A DNA stretch of 64,000 bases from Cercospora beticola (lineage: Eukaryota; Ascomycota; Dothideomycetes; Mycosphaerellales; Mycosphaerellaceae). Of this stretch, positions 44,501 through 54,306 are shown in pieces; position 1 is the first letter of the stretch; every line of letters begins with the position of its first letter. Location of the stretch: assembly GCF_033473495.1 (NCBI RefSeq), contig NC_088941.1, positions 868,001 to 932,000 on the forward strand, in the 5' to 3' direction. The notes under the pieces were generated by a model. The model ran no database searches, was not told where the DNA came from, and saw nothing but the letters and a program-made list of their open reading frames with translations. The position numbers were made by a program, and so were the translations under genes.

Positions 44501-45328
44501 AAAGCAACAACGAAATATCCGGAACAGTCTTTACGGATTCACTTCGAGACGAAGCCTGCCATTGGTGAGACGCCGGCTGAGCTGCATATGTTCGCTGAGC
44601 CGATGATTGAGGAAGAAATCAGAAAGATTCAAGACAAGCCAAAGGAAAAGATTGCGGAGTTTGAGCGGAAGATCATGGGCAAGGAGGACGTTCAAACGGT
44701 CGACGAGACGGACAGTGCTGGAAAGGAAACAGTGGAAGGCTCTTCCGAAGTATCCTCTGCAGGTTCTCGCCAGCCTGGCGATGATGCTACTGCACTCGCT
44801 CGCAGCAGACTTGACTACAAGTCGACTGATACGCCTGCAGACAAGCCGTTCCTGAACGAGGTGCAAGAAACCGAGACCAGTGAGCTCAGGCCTCTGTTCT
44901 ATGCCAAAGTCGTGGTCCAATCGCGAGTCAACGGTTCCATACCAACTGAAGGACGTCCTCAGAACCTCAAAGCCAGCGACACATGGGAGCTCGATTACCT
45001 CATTCGGGAAGCTGAGGTCTCAAGACACGTGTGGGCGCTGTACGACGACACCCGCGCAAGGCGAAAGGCGGCATTGCACTTTGATCGAGAGGAGGCAGAC
45101 GCGGCAGATGGCGAAGGCGAGGGCAAAGTCAAGGAGACAGACCATTTCATCGAATTCTTGAAAAACATGAGCAGGAAAGGAGAGATAATTCGCGAAAAGC
45201 AGGATCTGGCAGATGCCGAGAGCGGTCAGCCGGTGGTCAGAGTTGACGAACCACTGCCTCGTCACCGCGAGAAGATTGAGACGTTGGAAGACTATCTTGC
45301 ATGGATGTACAAAAGGGAGCAAGCGTAG
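41594..45328 (+). CDS. PET127: Pet127-like mitochondrial RNA-processing protein
   Basis: A single exon of 1244 residues. The start MLARTARSPAWTKQAYVCRACRRQW is Arg-rich, acid-free and typical of a mitochondrial targeting peptide. The next 600 or so residues are Ser/Asp/Arg-rich and disordered. The conserved Pet127 region begins near LNIPQPPVPYLEYGLDRVLFNPGVYQLQD and continues through VYNFDPYLQKIMP, the SMTGSLAHFHYLISNWRP stretch, AIFLRWQDGCYAID, FDLKTRAVVSVRMASHD and GIFVAYHNVKRMFGFQYI. In yeast Pet127 is tied to the inner membrane and needed for 5' trimming and turnover of mitochondrial transcripts. The protein is about 1.5 times the yeast length, the excess being the disordered N-terminal half. 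Its ATG is preferred to a GTG 42 bp upstream. Confidence 0.88.
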   Translation: MLARTARSPAWTKQAYVCRACRRQWQIERAYQRRWNSQNAQSSGLLSDEWFAINDINESFGDHKIGSPQRPKEKEEGVQKNSSKDNRDGRVAGPDGVAGQDFGSLQSSLSDSLPAADRRRLKETRVANEISKRKDAGFKAAFLSGESRHRDRSTARTGAVAPNEDIMATLMRDLQAEARIKAVEQDLEIGRSLGEVEDDDTESKVSPTRRDAGPRPFPNFRGGPSQTVASAIAPASKASEVPSSDSAPPKVWKAKTSPAERGLGGSITPSDLSGRPTSLLDRHRETQPRNAWGASDSASSSLPSKVTYKSLSEADRTSAPKQAAGTPTGARPFGLAAKVKAMWRGISQPTAQDGSQPSANQKHSPKAEQPAGIDSLRSRLLSSSELSGSSSGDGESTVRRDDSEEIAPVDNAATESLQKLHASRLRTSDNAVEELSQTSAETVVYSDAEERRLQQRIRDLESKRPSGRNRATRKDRLRRARQLLSKLRASRGESLDGSDGATAHASPSRPDPRESMTMSAVAEEQSDNNGGSANMVVVGNDSADLQASGASTTPVTGKSLGEAMRTGTANSKTTHRLRRLTRASNEVVLDMRRSATIESEVATQHTDPVENDDEAEESSQVDVLSVQPSELQVQPLNIPQPPVPYLEYGLDRVLFNPGVYQLQDAASRVYNFDPYLQKIMPVEQFDFNSLKEYKTSSEDTALSAIAKQESARYIGSTSSMTGSLAHFHYLISNWRPLGLDMLSYGYAGGNKPPIAEFTKINKAPSAIFLRWQDGCYAIDADKEFDSGNVLMLLGKSLELLLTLPKDEYEKYRKSDPRMVPEEQRLAPESYQYSTMGDFLMRSQLDAHDPRLPGNGTFDLKTRAVVSVRMASHDHEPMTGYEIYGNHGRWGSYEKEYHDMARATMLKYMLQARMGMMNGIFVAYHNVKRMFGFQYIPISEMDRILHGQPDTCLGDQEFKASLKILNDLLNKATTKYPEQSLRIHFETKPAIGETPAELHMFAEPMIEEEIRKIQDKPKEKIAEFERKIMGKEDVQTVDETDSAGKETVEGSSEVSSAGSRQPGDDATALARSRLDYKSTDTPADKPFLNEVQETETSELRPLFYAKVVVQSRVNGSIPTEGRPQNLKASDTWELDYLIREAEVSRHVWALYDDTRARRKAALHFDREEADAADGEGEGKVKETDHFIEFLKNMSRKGEIIREKQDLADAESGQPVVRVDEPLPRHREKIETLEDYLAWMYKREQA

Positions 45329-45951
45329 ACGGTGTACAGCCTCCAGCGAGGATTCTTGAAATGTACGATAATTGCATAGCGCGGAGTCGGTACGTGGAGT
45401 GAGAGATGCTGATGAGCATTGATGATGTAGTAGCACGACTATACGAGCAATAGCCCTGTGGAGGCAATGCATGGCGAACAACCACGCTCGCGGTTGTGGT
45501 TCGTGGTTCGGCTGGTCGGCACTCTTGGCATCCACCTGTTCCAGCCGCGTGCTTGGGGCGAGGCGAGGGTCCCCAAAGTTTAGCGGGCGCAATGCCCCTG
45601 ATGAATAATGTGATGATGATGTTTTGCGCTGCGCAAACGATGGCCTAATTTCCATTGTGGGCGGGAGTCGGGACGCGCACGTTTGGCAGCCAAGCACAAT
45701 TTCGCGAGGAGAAGAAGACAAAAGCGCTGCGTGGGCGCGCGGCAGTCGTGCGAAACTAGTGCCAGCGCGACTTCACGCATTGCCCTTCGCGACACCACCC
45801 TTCAGCCCTGCAGCCAGCCAACCCGGTCGTCCTCCCGGCAGGGCTTCAATCAGAAGCAACACGCGACACAGGGCAAAGCGCATGTTGGGCTCCCAGAAAC
45901 CACTACTCCTTCTCCCCGCGACGCAGCCACGTCCCCTACAAATCATGCACC
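45329..45951. other. Intergenic, no gene seen
   Basis: Pet127 3' flank and the upstream region and leader of the RA-PH gene; the last 150 bp before the start codon are C-rich. No supported ORF. Confidence 0.5.
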
Positions 45952-48915
45952 ATGGCCGAAACTGCCTCCCCGCCCCCGAACGCGCCCTCGCGCTATAGAT
46001 CGCAACGCCAGCGAAATGCGCCCGTCGAAGGAGACCCTGTGGTTCCGCCCCTCCCCAGCTCTCCGGGCGCGGAAGACAGCGAACTCGTCCGCAGCAAATC
46101 GCGCTACCACCGGAAGCAAGCCCCCGCCGCGACAACGACCACCTCCCCCGAGACAAGGCCGGTGACGCGAGACCAGCATGGCGAGACGCCGTCGCGGTAC
46201 CGCAGCAAGCACCGTAGTCCGCCATTGAAGCCACTCTACCAGGAGCAGGTCGTGCAGGCTCCACGACTGCAACAAACGAGAACTACTTCGAGCGAGAACA
46301 ACACCAAGACACGACACATAACTACGCCTCCAGCAGGACTGGGCGCACAGGAATCCAGACACTTTAGCAGCAGCGGCGATGAGCGGGACTCAGACGCAGA
46401 CAAGCGACAGCACTCCACAGACACAGCCCCTAAATCGAGACACAGCGACCAGCGACAGCCCATTCCGACCTCAGTTCCAGCTTCAATGCCCTCTCCTACG
46501 GGTGAGCTCTTCCCGCGCCCCATGGAAGTCGAACCTCCCCGGGGTGACGGCCCACCGCAATCAGGCCAAATAAGAGCAACGAACAGCATGGCCGATATGT
46601 CGCATTATAGCGATGAGGATAGGGGGTGTTTCGGTGGCTTGTTCAAACGCAAAAGAGGCGATATGGCAGTGCCAGCTGTCGAAAAGTCCAATCACACTTC
46701 ACCTGCCGCTGCGAAATCTCATGAGCCAATTCGTCCAGGAGGTGGTGGGGTGGTGCCGGGCATCGATGCGCCCAAGTCGGCTGTGAACGCTGGTGACCGA
46801 AGAGTTCTTGTGGAGTGTCAATCTTCTCAGAGATGGTTTGCTGTGACGCCGGAGACTACATCAGTGGACATTATCAAGACTGCAGCCACTGTCATGTCTG
46901 AGCGCATTGACATCAAGTCTGCATTGCTGGTCGAAACTTTTAAAAGCGTGGGAGTGCAACGCCCGCTCCGGCGATACGAGCAGATCAGAGATGTTCTGAA
47001 CAGTTGGGATGACGATGCGCAAAACAGACTCACACTGGTCGATCCGGGATCGGGCACCATTGAGCCAGAATTGACGATAACAGGCGCGCCAAAAGAACGA
47101 CCAGAAGGTGATACCTGGCCGCTCATGTGTTCAACCAGACCCGGAAAGTGGGAAAAGCGCTTTGTGACGTTGAAGCCCGAAGGCCAAATTGTTTCACACA
47201 AGGATGCAGACAAGCAGAAAGACCTGGTCAATGTGTGCCACCTCAGCGACTTCGACATCTACACTCCCACCACGGAAAGGAAGAAGGGCAAAATAAAGCC
47301 ACCTAAGAAGTATTGTTTCGCAATCAAGAGCCAGCAGAAGACCAGCATGTTCGAGTCCACGCAGGATTTTGTGCACTTCTTCTGCACGGGAGACCCAGTG
47401 ACGAGCGATAATTTTGCCAAGACCGTGCAGAGCTACCGCAGCTGGTATCTGGTAAACGTGCGCGGCGTTGGTCAGAAGGAGAAGCCGGCCGCGGCACCTC
47501 CAACTCTTCCACCGCTGAGTTCCGGAGATGCCAACACCCGTAGCACAAGCATTGAGTACAAGAAGAGCCATCGTCCGCAAGAGTCTATGGAATCGCACTA
47601 TCAGCTCGGTTCTTTTAGGCCTTTGATGGATGCGGAAGCCTTCGAGAAGCGTCGCTCATCAGGAGGATCGGAAACAGGCATGGCGGGCTCAGGGGGCTTC
47701 ACAAAATCTGCGAACCAATTTGATACTAGCGTTCCGCTCGAGAAGCGAAGCAACACTGTCAAGCGATCGCATCCACCTGGCGCCATGGCGAATCGTGGCG
47801 TGCTTGCTGAAGACGAGCCATTGGCAAATCTGGGCCGAAGCGCATCTGTCAGTAAAACAAGACCGTCATCGGACCAGAAGCGGATTGACAGTTCTGAATT
47901 CAAGGACACCGGTCTCCTCGGGAGGAATTACTCTCAGAGACGGAAGGAGAACGAGCAGCGTGAAACAGCCTTCACAACCGGTCCCAACTTATTGAACGGC
48001 GGTCTCATGGGTCGTGACGACTCATTCGGCAGTGGCGACGGACTGCAGAGAAGGACATCCACAAGGAAGCACACCAGTAACGGCGAACTCAAGCGCAGCG
48101 GCTCCACTCGTGACCATCATCGAAGTGGGGGGCATGTGCGTGAAGGCTCGATCGAGCTTGGGAGATCAAGCTCAAGAAGAGAAAAGCCGAAACCACTGGT
48201 TGACCTGACGCCGGCATACAAGGAGCCACCTCAACACAAGAACAAAGGAAAAGGACACAAGCCCGATCGGCTTGGAAACGGAGGACTGATCGAAGCCGCG
48301 ACGTCACCTGAGGATCCACTCAATATACCACAGGGCACGGTCTTCAGACACACAAGCGGAGGTCAGCAAAGCCAAAGAGTAACATCTGGACAGCAAAGCT
48401 CAGGACTTATCGATTTGACGCCTCAGCACAAAGAGCCGATACATCACGCACGCAAAGGCAGAGGCTATGTTCCGGAGAGTGGCGGCCACAATGGCGGTCT
48501 CGTTCACAGTGCCTCGACGCCAGAGGACCCCCTAAACTTACCACAAAACCACGTCTTCCGCAGTGCGCCAGAAGGCCGAAGCACCTCAGGGGGATTCTCG
48601 CAACCTCAAGCCTCGCAGTCCCTACAACGAGGTCCATCGGTCCGTAAACCTCAAGCAGAAGCTTTCACGGGCGAAGGTCTCCTTGCTTCTGCTGCCAACC
48701 GACAAGGCTGGGGAACGAGCGATAAGGGTCGAGGCGTGATTGATGGAAGCCGCGCGGGAGGCAAGCCCCTGGTCGATATCAACTATGATAGCAATTACGC
48801 GAAGGGCACGCTGTTGAACAAAGTCGAGAAGTCACAGGGCGGTCCTGTGCAAGCCCCCATCATTGATCGGGAGAAGAGGGATGAGGTTGATATCAAAGTG
48901 GGAGAGAGATTTTGA
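45952..48915 (+). CDS. RA and PH domain adaptor protein
   Basis: A single exon of 987 residues. Residues 1-280 are disordered, Arg/Ser/Pro-rich, with several RYRS motifs and a basic FGGLFKRKR patch. A Ras-association-like (ubiquitin-fold) segment covers about 282-365 (RRVLVECQSSQRWFAVTPETT onward), directly followed by a PH domain at about 385-505 (WPLMCSTRPGKWEKRFVTLKPEGQ, ending FAKTVQSYRSWYLV). The RA-PH pair recalls the MRL/Grb7 adaptors that link small GTPases to phosphoinositide membranes and actin, so a role in polarity or Ras signalling is plausible but untested. The C-terminal half has two related repeats near 750-805 and 820-880, each with DLTP, KEP and PEDPLN. Probably cortical. 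Confidence 0.82.
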   Translation: MAETASPPPNAPSRYRSQRQRNAPVEGDPVVPPLPSSPGAEDSELVRSKSRYHRKQAPAATTTTSPETRPVTRDQHGETPSRYRSKHRSPPLKPLYQEQVVQAPRLQQTRTTSSENNTKTRHITTPPAGLGAQESRHFSSSGDERDSDADKRQHSTDTAPKSRHSDQRQPIPTSVPASMPSPTGELFPRPMEVEPPRGDGPPQSGQIRATNSMADMSHYSDEDRGCFGGLFKRKRGDMAVPAVEKSNHTSPAAAKSHEPIRPGGGGVVPGIDAPKSAVNAGDRRVLVECQSSQRWFAVTPETTSVDIIKTAATVMSERIDIKSALLVETFKSVGVQRPLRRYEQIRDVLNSWDDDAQNRLTLVDPGSGTIEPELTITGAPKERPEGDTWPLMCSTRPGKWEKRFVTLKPEGQIVSHKDADKQKDLVNVCHLSDFDIYTPTTERKKGKIKPPKKYCFAIKSQQKTSMFESTQDFVHFFCTGDPVTSDNFAKTVQSYRSWYLVNVRGVGQKEKPAAAPPTLPPLSSGDANTRSTSIEYKKSHRPQESMESHYQLGSFRPLMDAEAFEKRRSSGGSETGMAGSGGFTKSANQFDTSVPLEKRSNTVKRSHPPGAMANRGVLAEDEPLANLGRSASVSKTRPSSDQKRIDSSEFKDTGLLGRNYSQRRKENEQRETAFTTGPNLLNGGLMGRDDSFGSGDGLQRRTSTRKHTSNGELKRSGSTRDHHRSGGHVREGSIELGRSSSRREKPKPLVDLTPAYKEPPQHKNKGKGHKPDRLGNGGLIEAATSPEDPLNIPQGTVFRHTSGGQQSQRVTSGQQSSGLIDLTPQHKEPIHHARKGRGYVPESGGHNGGLVHSASTPEDPLNLPQNHVFRSAPEGRSTSGGFSQPQASQSLQRGPSVRKPQAEAFTGEGLLASAANRQGWGTSDKGRGVIDGSRAGGKPLVDINYDSNYAKGTLLNKVEKSQGGPVQAPIIDREKRDEVDIKVGERF

Positions 48916-50878
48916 AAAGAGGGGGCCACTTGTTTTCGTTTTTGTTCTTTTGCATTTCGTGCATTGCTTATCAGCGGCAGCAAATTTTTCTTTCTCGTTT
49001 CTTTCCGTGTGTTAAGGTGCAAGGCCCGGGATGGCCATTCTGCAAAAGAGAAGGGGCATACCATTTTTTGCGGTCGAGAGGAATTTTCGCTTCTTCCTAC
49101 TTTTTTTGTTCCTCGATACTATATACTATGTCTCGTACAAGGAGGTTTCTTTTCCATTGTTTGAATATACTCAACGGCAGTAACTCTGATACTCAGTCAG
49201 GACAAATATGGCATATAGCTAAGATAATGCTTGCTTGCTTGCTCGGAGGTCTTCAGATCGAAGTCGGTTTGCAGCACAGTGTCGAGAAAAGTGTCTGGTA
49301 TGCGTGCGATCACAGAACAGAGATGTGCATGGCAAGCGACCTATGACCTACAAACTCACCTACCTGGCTCTCTCGCGAGCAACTGGGATTTTCGGGCCGG
49401 TGAGCATTGCTCATACCCATCGAAGCTTTCTACGAAACATAAGATTGCAGGACTCAATGACGAGCCGTTCTCAATGCTCGATGTACACTCAAGCGGCATG
49501 ATACGAACAAGAATGTTCTAAGGACGACCTGGATGCTACGACCTGTTTCAAGATGTAACCCAAGGCTATTTTTGAGCTGGTATTGCTTTTGAGACATGTG
49601 GTCCAGCATGATGGCTCGGGATCTGTGGAATGCTCGAACCATGAATAGATTTTCTCTACATTCCTTTTGCACACGAGGTTTGGGGGGTCCAGACCACGTT
49701 GGTGAGCATGTTCTTTGTGCGTGGAGTTGAGAACGTGAATGCACAGAATGGGTGGATATGCACAACGAGGTTGGAAGTGATATGGAAAAATTGAGTAGTA
49801 CTCCTTGGCACATTGCTATCGTAGAGACCTAACCTCGAAACCATTCAAAGGATCTATACAGCACAAACAGAGTTCGATAGTGCATGGTTTAGCGTGTGCT
49901 TAGATCCACGACACTGCATTGCCTTTGCCCTCTAGCATAGAAACCAGTATGGATCGGTAGATAGAACAATCGCGAAGCAGCGTAGAAGATAGGCGAACGA
50001 ACGAAACGGAACTAACACCAGCCTATCGTTCCACCCACGCTCCATTATCGTTCAGCCACCGCATTCGAACTCGATTGCGTGTCTACACCGGGACAAGCAC
50101 GAGTCCGAGGGACACGCATGAGCCGTACGATGTAATGCATACACATTGCATGATCTATGCAAAAGCTCGCAGGCGTGGCAGGAAACTGCAATCGATCACA
50201 CTCAAATTCTCTCAACGAGAAACTCCCGATATTGCGTAGTTGATGAAGCAACGTGAGGTCACGAAACTCGCATGCATGCAATGCACGACCGGCACGACTC
50301 GCGAAAGCACAACACTATTTCTGGGGTCCCGCCACTCACCGCAATACCTTTTGCCGACATTGATCGGCAGCCACACGTTTTTGATCCTTCGGAAGTGATT
50401 CGATTCAGGTACGGGCTGAGTAGGTTCGGCTTGAGCTCCGCTCGCGCAATTCTTTTGATCGTGGCAGATGTGGTTCCTGCAGTGATACGGGAAATACCGC
50501 ATAGTGAAAGGTGTGCGAGAGGGGAAAATGCAGTTGAACACCCACATGGTGAACTTGCGCAATATGCGCGATACAGTATCCTCTTTATCTGTTCTGCGAC
50601 AGGTGTGGTACTGCAGGGGATAACAGGTTCAACGAACCAGTAGTCACACCACTGCGACCAAACTTCCTATTCATTTCGTCGTTCCTTTCCGACTCTCTCA
50701 AATAATATTGTCGTAATTGATGCATGCAGTGTTAAAGCAGAAAGACCCAAGCACCGAAGCACCCAAAAGGAGACCCAATAACGCCATCGCTAATACGTCT
50801 GAAAATTCCAAGCAAATTGATCGATGCAGATGCAAGTAAAACATCATTGGTGTACAGGTGCCAGTCTCTCGCATATTA
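48916..50878. other. Long intergenic stretch, no gene seen
   Basis: Nearly 2 kb. The first 200 bp are T-rich and likely the 3' UTR of the RA-PH gene. Beyond that I find only short ORFs without domains, no clear repeat and no RIP signature. Confidence 0.45.
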
Positions 50879-51583
50879 TCACACGGCCAGTGGGTTCGGT
50901 TTTGGAGGCCCTAAGAGTGAGTCCCAGTCGCCTTTGGGTGCTGGCGCTGCCGGTACTACAGGCAGCTTCGGCGTCTGTGCTCTGTTGAATCTCCTCCCTG
51001 GACATTCTCGTAATGGTTGATGGACCGTGATGACCAGGGAATCGCGTCTACCAGGTGTCGAGTATCGGCTTGTAGTTTTCGTAGCCAGTTCTGCAATGTC
51101 GACAGTAGAGTTCCTTCGCTTCAGTTGTTTGAGATTTTCGGTCATGGCAGATAGTGCTGCAGGTGGGACACCGACATCGGTTTCTGATGAGCCGCGCGTC
51201 ATGATACGATCCAGGCTTCTTGTCATGAAAGACGGGCGCTTGCTTAGGCGTGGGCGTTGTGGGAAGCTTTCATTCTCATCAAAGAACGTCCAGCTTGCGG
51301 ACTCCTCGAATCGTACTCTCTTGACTGGTTTCGCGTTCGGGCTGAGGTGGCCGCAGTCTGATGTTCGACTGCTGCATGAGCTGGCTCTGCCGCTGCTCAG
51401 ACTATCGTGCCGGCTGTTCAGTGTAGTGGTCTCTGCGGATCGCGTAGAGTCGACATCAGAGCTTCCCGATCGCAAGCTCAGGTCCAGGTCCATCGTGAAC
51501 ATTTCCAGCATGGCTACCTGCTTCTCGACATCGACCGGGAGCGCAGGTGATATTCTGCAAGAGGTCATGTGTGCAGCGGCCAT
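50879..51583 (-). CDS. Ser-rich hypothetical protein with RVxF motif
   Basis: A single exon of 234 residues from MAAAHMTS. Ser/Arg/Thr-rich and mostly disordered, with no membrane segment. KPVKRVRFEESASWTFFDENE contains an RVRF core, a possible docking site for protein phosphatase 1, flanked by the basic and acidic residues common at such sites. Later segments (SLDRIMTRGSSE, MTENLKQLKRRNSTVDIAEL) look helical and contain RRNS, a PKA-type phosphosite. Family not recognised. Gene status rests on length, composition and an isolated coding-like frame. Confidence 0.6.
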   Translation of the reverse strand: MAAAHMTSCRISPALPVDVEKQVAMLEMFTMDLDLSLRSGSSDVDSTRSAETTTLNSRHDSLSSGRASSCSSRTSDCGHLSPNAKPVKRVRFEESASWTFFDENESFPQRPRLSKRPSFMTRSLDRIMTRGSSETDVGVPPAALSAMTENLKQLKRRNSTVDIAELATKTTSRYSTPGRRDSLVITVHQPLRECPGRRFNRAQTPKLPVVPAAPAPKGDWDSLLGPPKPNPLAV

Positions 51584-54306
51584 GGCGATGTCGTCGCGAT
51601 TGTCTTAGTGGTATCGAGAGGGGAGAGATGGCGTGCGGTCGCGAAAAGATCAAGATAATGGATAGAGTTCGAAAACACCGGCCTCCAGCAGGAGCGAGCG
51701 TTGGCGAATGTTTCAGCCTTGCTGTGCACCACTCGGAAGATCAAACAGAGAGCGGAAAGCCACACACGGCATGCAGGAAGGGCCTGTAGTCAGTGTATTT
51801 GATACAACGAGCGACGGGTGTGTGCCAAAGGATCGCGGTCGCAGGCTTAGCCGTGCAAAGCAGTGCGCCGCGTCGGCCTGCGAGCACCTTGGGGCTTTTT
51901 AGAAAGTTCCTCAGCACAGCTGTGCGACGTAAACTGACGCTGGTTGGGATCAACCTGGCTTCTCCAACTGCCACATTGGTAGGCTACCGATGTGTGCCCG
52001 GTGCCGTCACGCCGACCATCGCCACTCATTGGCCTGTTCCTGCAGCCTCGACCAAGGGACTGGTACACTTATCGTGCAGTGTGCATTTCAAGCCGGTTTG
52101 AGCACTGACAGCTGCTGTGGCTGCTCGGTGGTTTCACTGTTTCAAAGATAGCCGGCTGGCCATCGTCGCTGGAATTCGAGCACAAACAACACAAGACTGC
52201 GGAGAATGTCCGTTCCACCGCACCTTGCCTCTGCGATCGATGCGAACAGGTCGCTGCACATCGTGCATGCTCCAGCGTATCCTGGCCCAGTGGACGATGC
52301 ATGAGATCATGACTTGTTATCGCGACTGCGCAAGCGCCAATAGTTGGATATTGCGACACCCGACCACCGGCTTACGATGTCGAAAATAATGCAGTTGAGG
52401 CTGGCCGTCGCTGGCCTCTGCACGCGCCGCATTCGGCTCCACGAACGTTCCTGTCTTCAACGCATTCTTTCTGAGACATCAAGTGTTCAAGACGCCAGGG
52501 GCCAGATGCAGCGTTCCGCGCCGTTCATGCAACTGATACACTCTCGTGTTACCTCGAGGAGATCTGGATTCGGTCCAGCCTGCAGCCTTCACGGTGCTTC
52601 AGACGAATCGCAAATCGGTAGAGAAACGCCAGGCTGTCCCAGGGTAAGACAGCTGCCTGTGCGACTTCCACCTCCGCTTCATCTGCTTTGCAATCGCTCC
52701 ACCGTGGCACAGGTCTGCCTCTTTCCGTTGTTCGCACTCTGGCGATGTCAACCGTCCTTGGTACCTACATATTGCCATCTGATGTTGATGGCGGGTCTCC
52801 TGACACACCAAATGGCGATCGAATGCATTCAACGTGAAGATATGCTCCACGTTAATGCACGCACGGCACAACTCTCGGCGCGCGACTCTTCAACTCACCA
52901 AGGGGACGCACGAGTGCTTGTCGTTCGTTTCACGGGAACGACAGGGCATAGTCGATGTGGTCAATCGAGCACAAGACCACCGTGCCATGAGAAGGAGGGT
53001 GGCATCTCGCGAAGCTGCACATGGCGTCTCACAACTGCACTGATGCAGGCCTGAAGTTCGAACTCAAATTTGGGTTGAGCGGCTGATCAGCAGACACCAT
53101 CTGCAACCACTGTGATGAGGCCACGTCTGACGCGTGAACTGCTCAAAGAACAGAAATTGCTCATGGCTGAGCGACGGCCACGGCAGTTCCAGACGGAGCA
53201 TTGAGTGTGTTCGCGACTGTGCAGAGAGCATGCAATCGAGGACCTCAACGATTTGTTGGTGTGACCTCAAGGCTGGTTCATCAGTATTTGGCTGAGCACG
53301 CTGGCCATGTGGCTACCCTTGGCTCGCGAAAGGTTCGAGACTTTGTTTGAAACGACGCAACCCTTTTGTGGCCGTACTGATGATATTTGGCACGGCGGAC
53401 ATGCCTCTGGTCTTGCATAATAGCGCACAGCTCGAAGGAGGGTGGCGTAATCGGGGCCATCTTGACTCTTCGGCCTTTGAAAGGCTTGATGACTTGCCAG
53501 CGGAAGAGTCTGCGATCTGGGGATGCGTGGGGTGATCTACTCCATCACCCCGTACTGTAACATTTCGTGCACTCGGATCTTCTCGCCCTTGCGCTGAGTA
53601 TGGCGTGTGTGGTATGCTGGGCATCGCCTCCACGGAAGCGCAAGACGCCCGATCATCCCAACGTATCTGGCTCCACGTGTTAAACACCCTGCGATCCCGT
53701 TCGGGAATAGATGTGAGGTCATATCTCTGCTTCCAGCAGGACGAGCCTTTTCCTGGGTCGTGCTCGGCAAATTGGAGCTTGCTCCGGCGCGTCGAACGAT
53801 ATAGCGGAGACAGAAAGATACAGTAGTCGCAAGATGCCAGTCGCAGATCCTAGGAAGCGTTTCCTGAGATTCCTAACGTTGAGATGCACACCAGTGTTTG
53901 AGCGAAGAACGTGCGCCTCGTGTATTTCATGCCATCTTCCATGGCCATTTCTGGCGACATGAAGATAAGGACCGCATCATTCCGTTGACGATACGCTCGT
54001 TCAGAAGCGTGTGGTGCGTGATGGGTCTTTCATGCCTGGCAGCGCAGCGCAGAGATGGGTGGCTTGATGATGCTGTTGTCGTCGAGATGATTCGAGAGGA
54101 AGTCGCGCGCCAGGGACGACGCGCCTTCACGTGCGCACGCGATCTCGTCAGCCCTTAGACTCGTCCGACAGCTTGCGCTGAACAACATGGTGCCATTCTT
54201 GCGCACCGACCTGTAAGCTCAAGTCGCTCTCGACATGGCTGACTCGTAAATATGGATAAGTTTCCAGCATGATGCAGGTTGACAGAGAATTGTAGGATCA
54301 CTAAAT
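51584..54306. other. Long stretch without a convincing gene
   Basis: 2.7 kb between the RVxF protein and the hydrolase. The longest frame, plus strand 52344-53054, has a scrambled Arg/Cys/His-rich composition, no domain and overlapping frames on the other strand. GC is ordinary and CpA/TpG are common, so this is not a RIPped transposon. It could hold a lncRNA or decayed sequence; I see nothing specific. Confidence 0.4.

Noticed and set aside
52344..53054. 236-codon plus-strand ORF
   Set aside because: Arg/Cys/His-rich random-looking composition, no domain, non-ATG start and competing frames.
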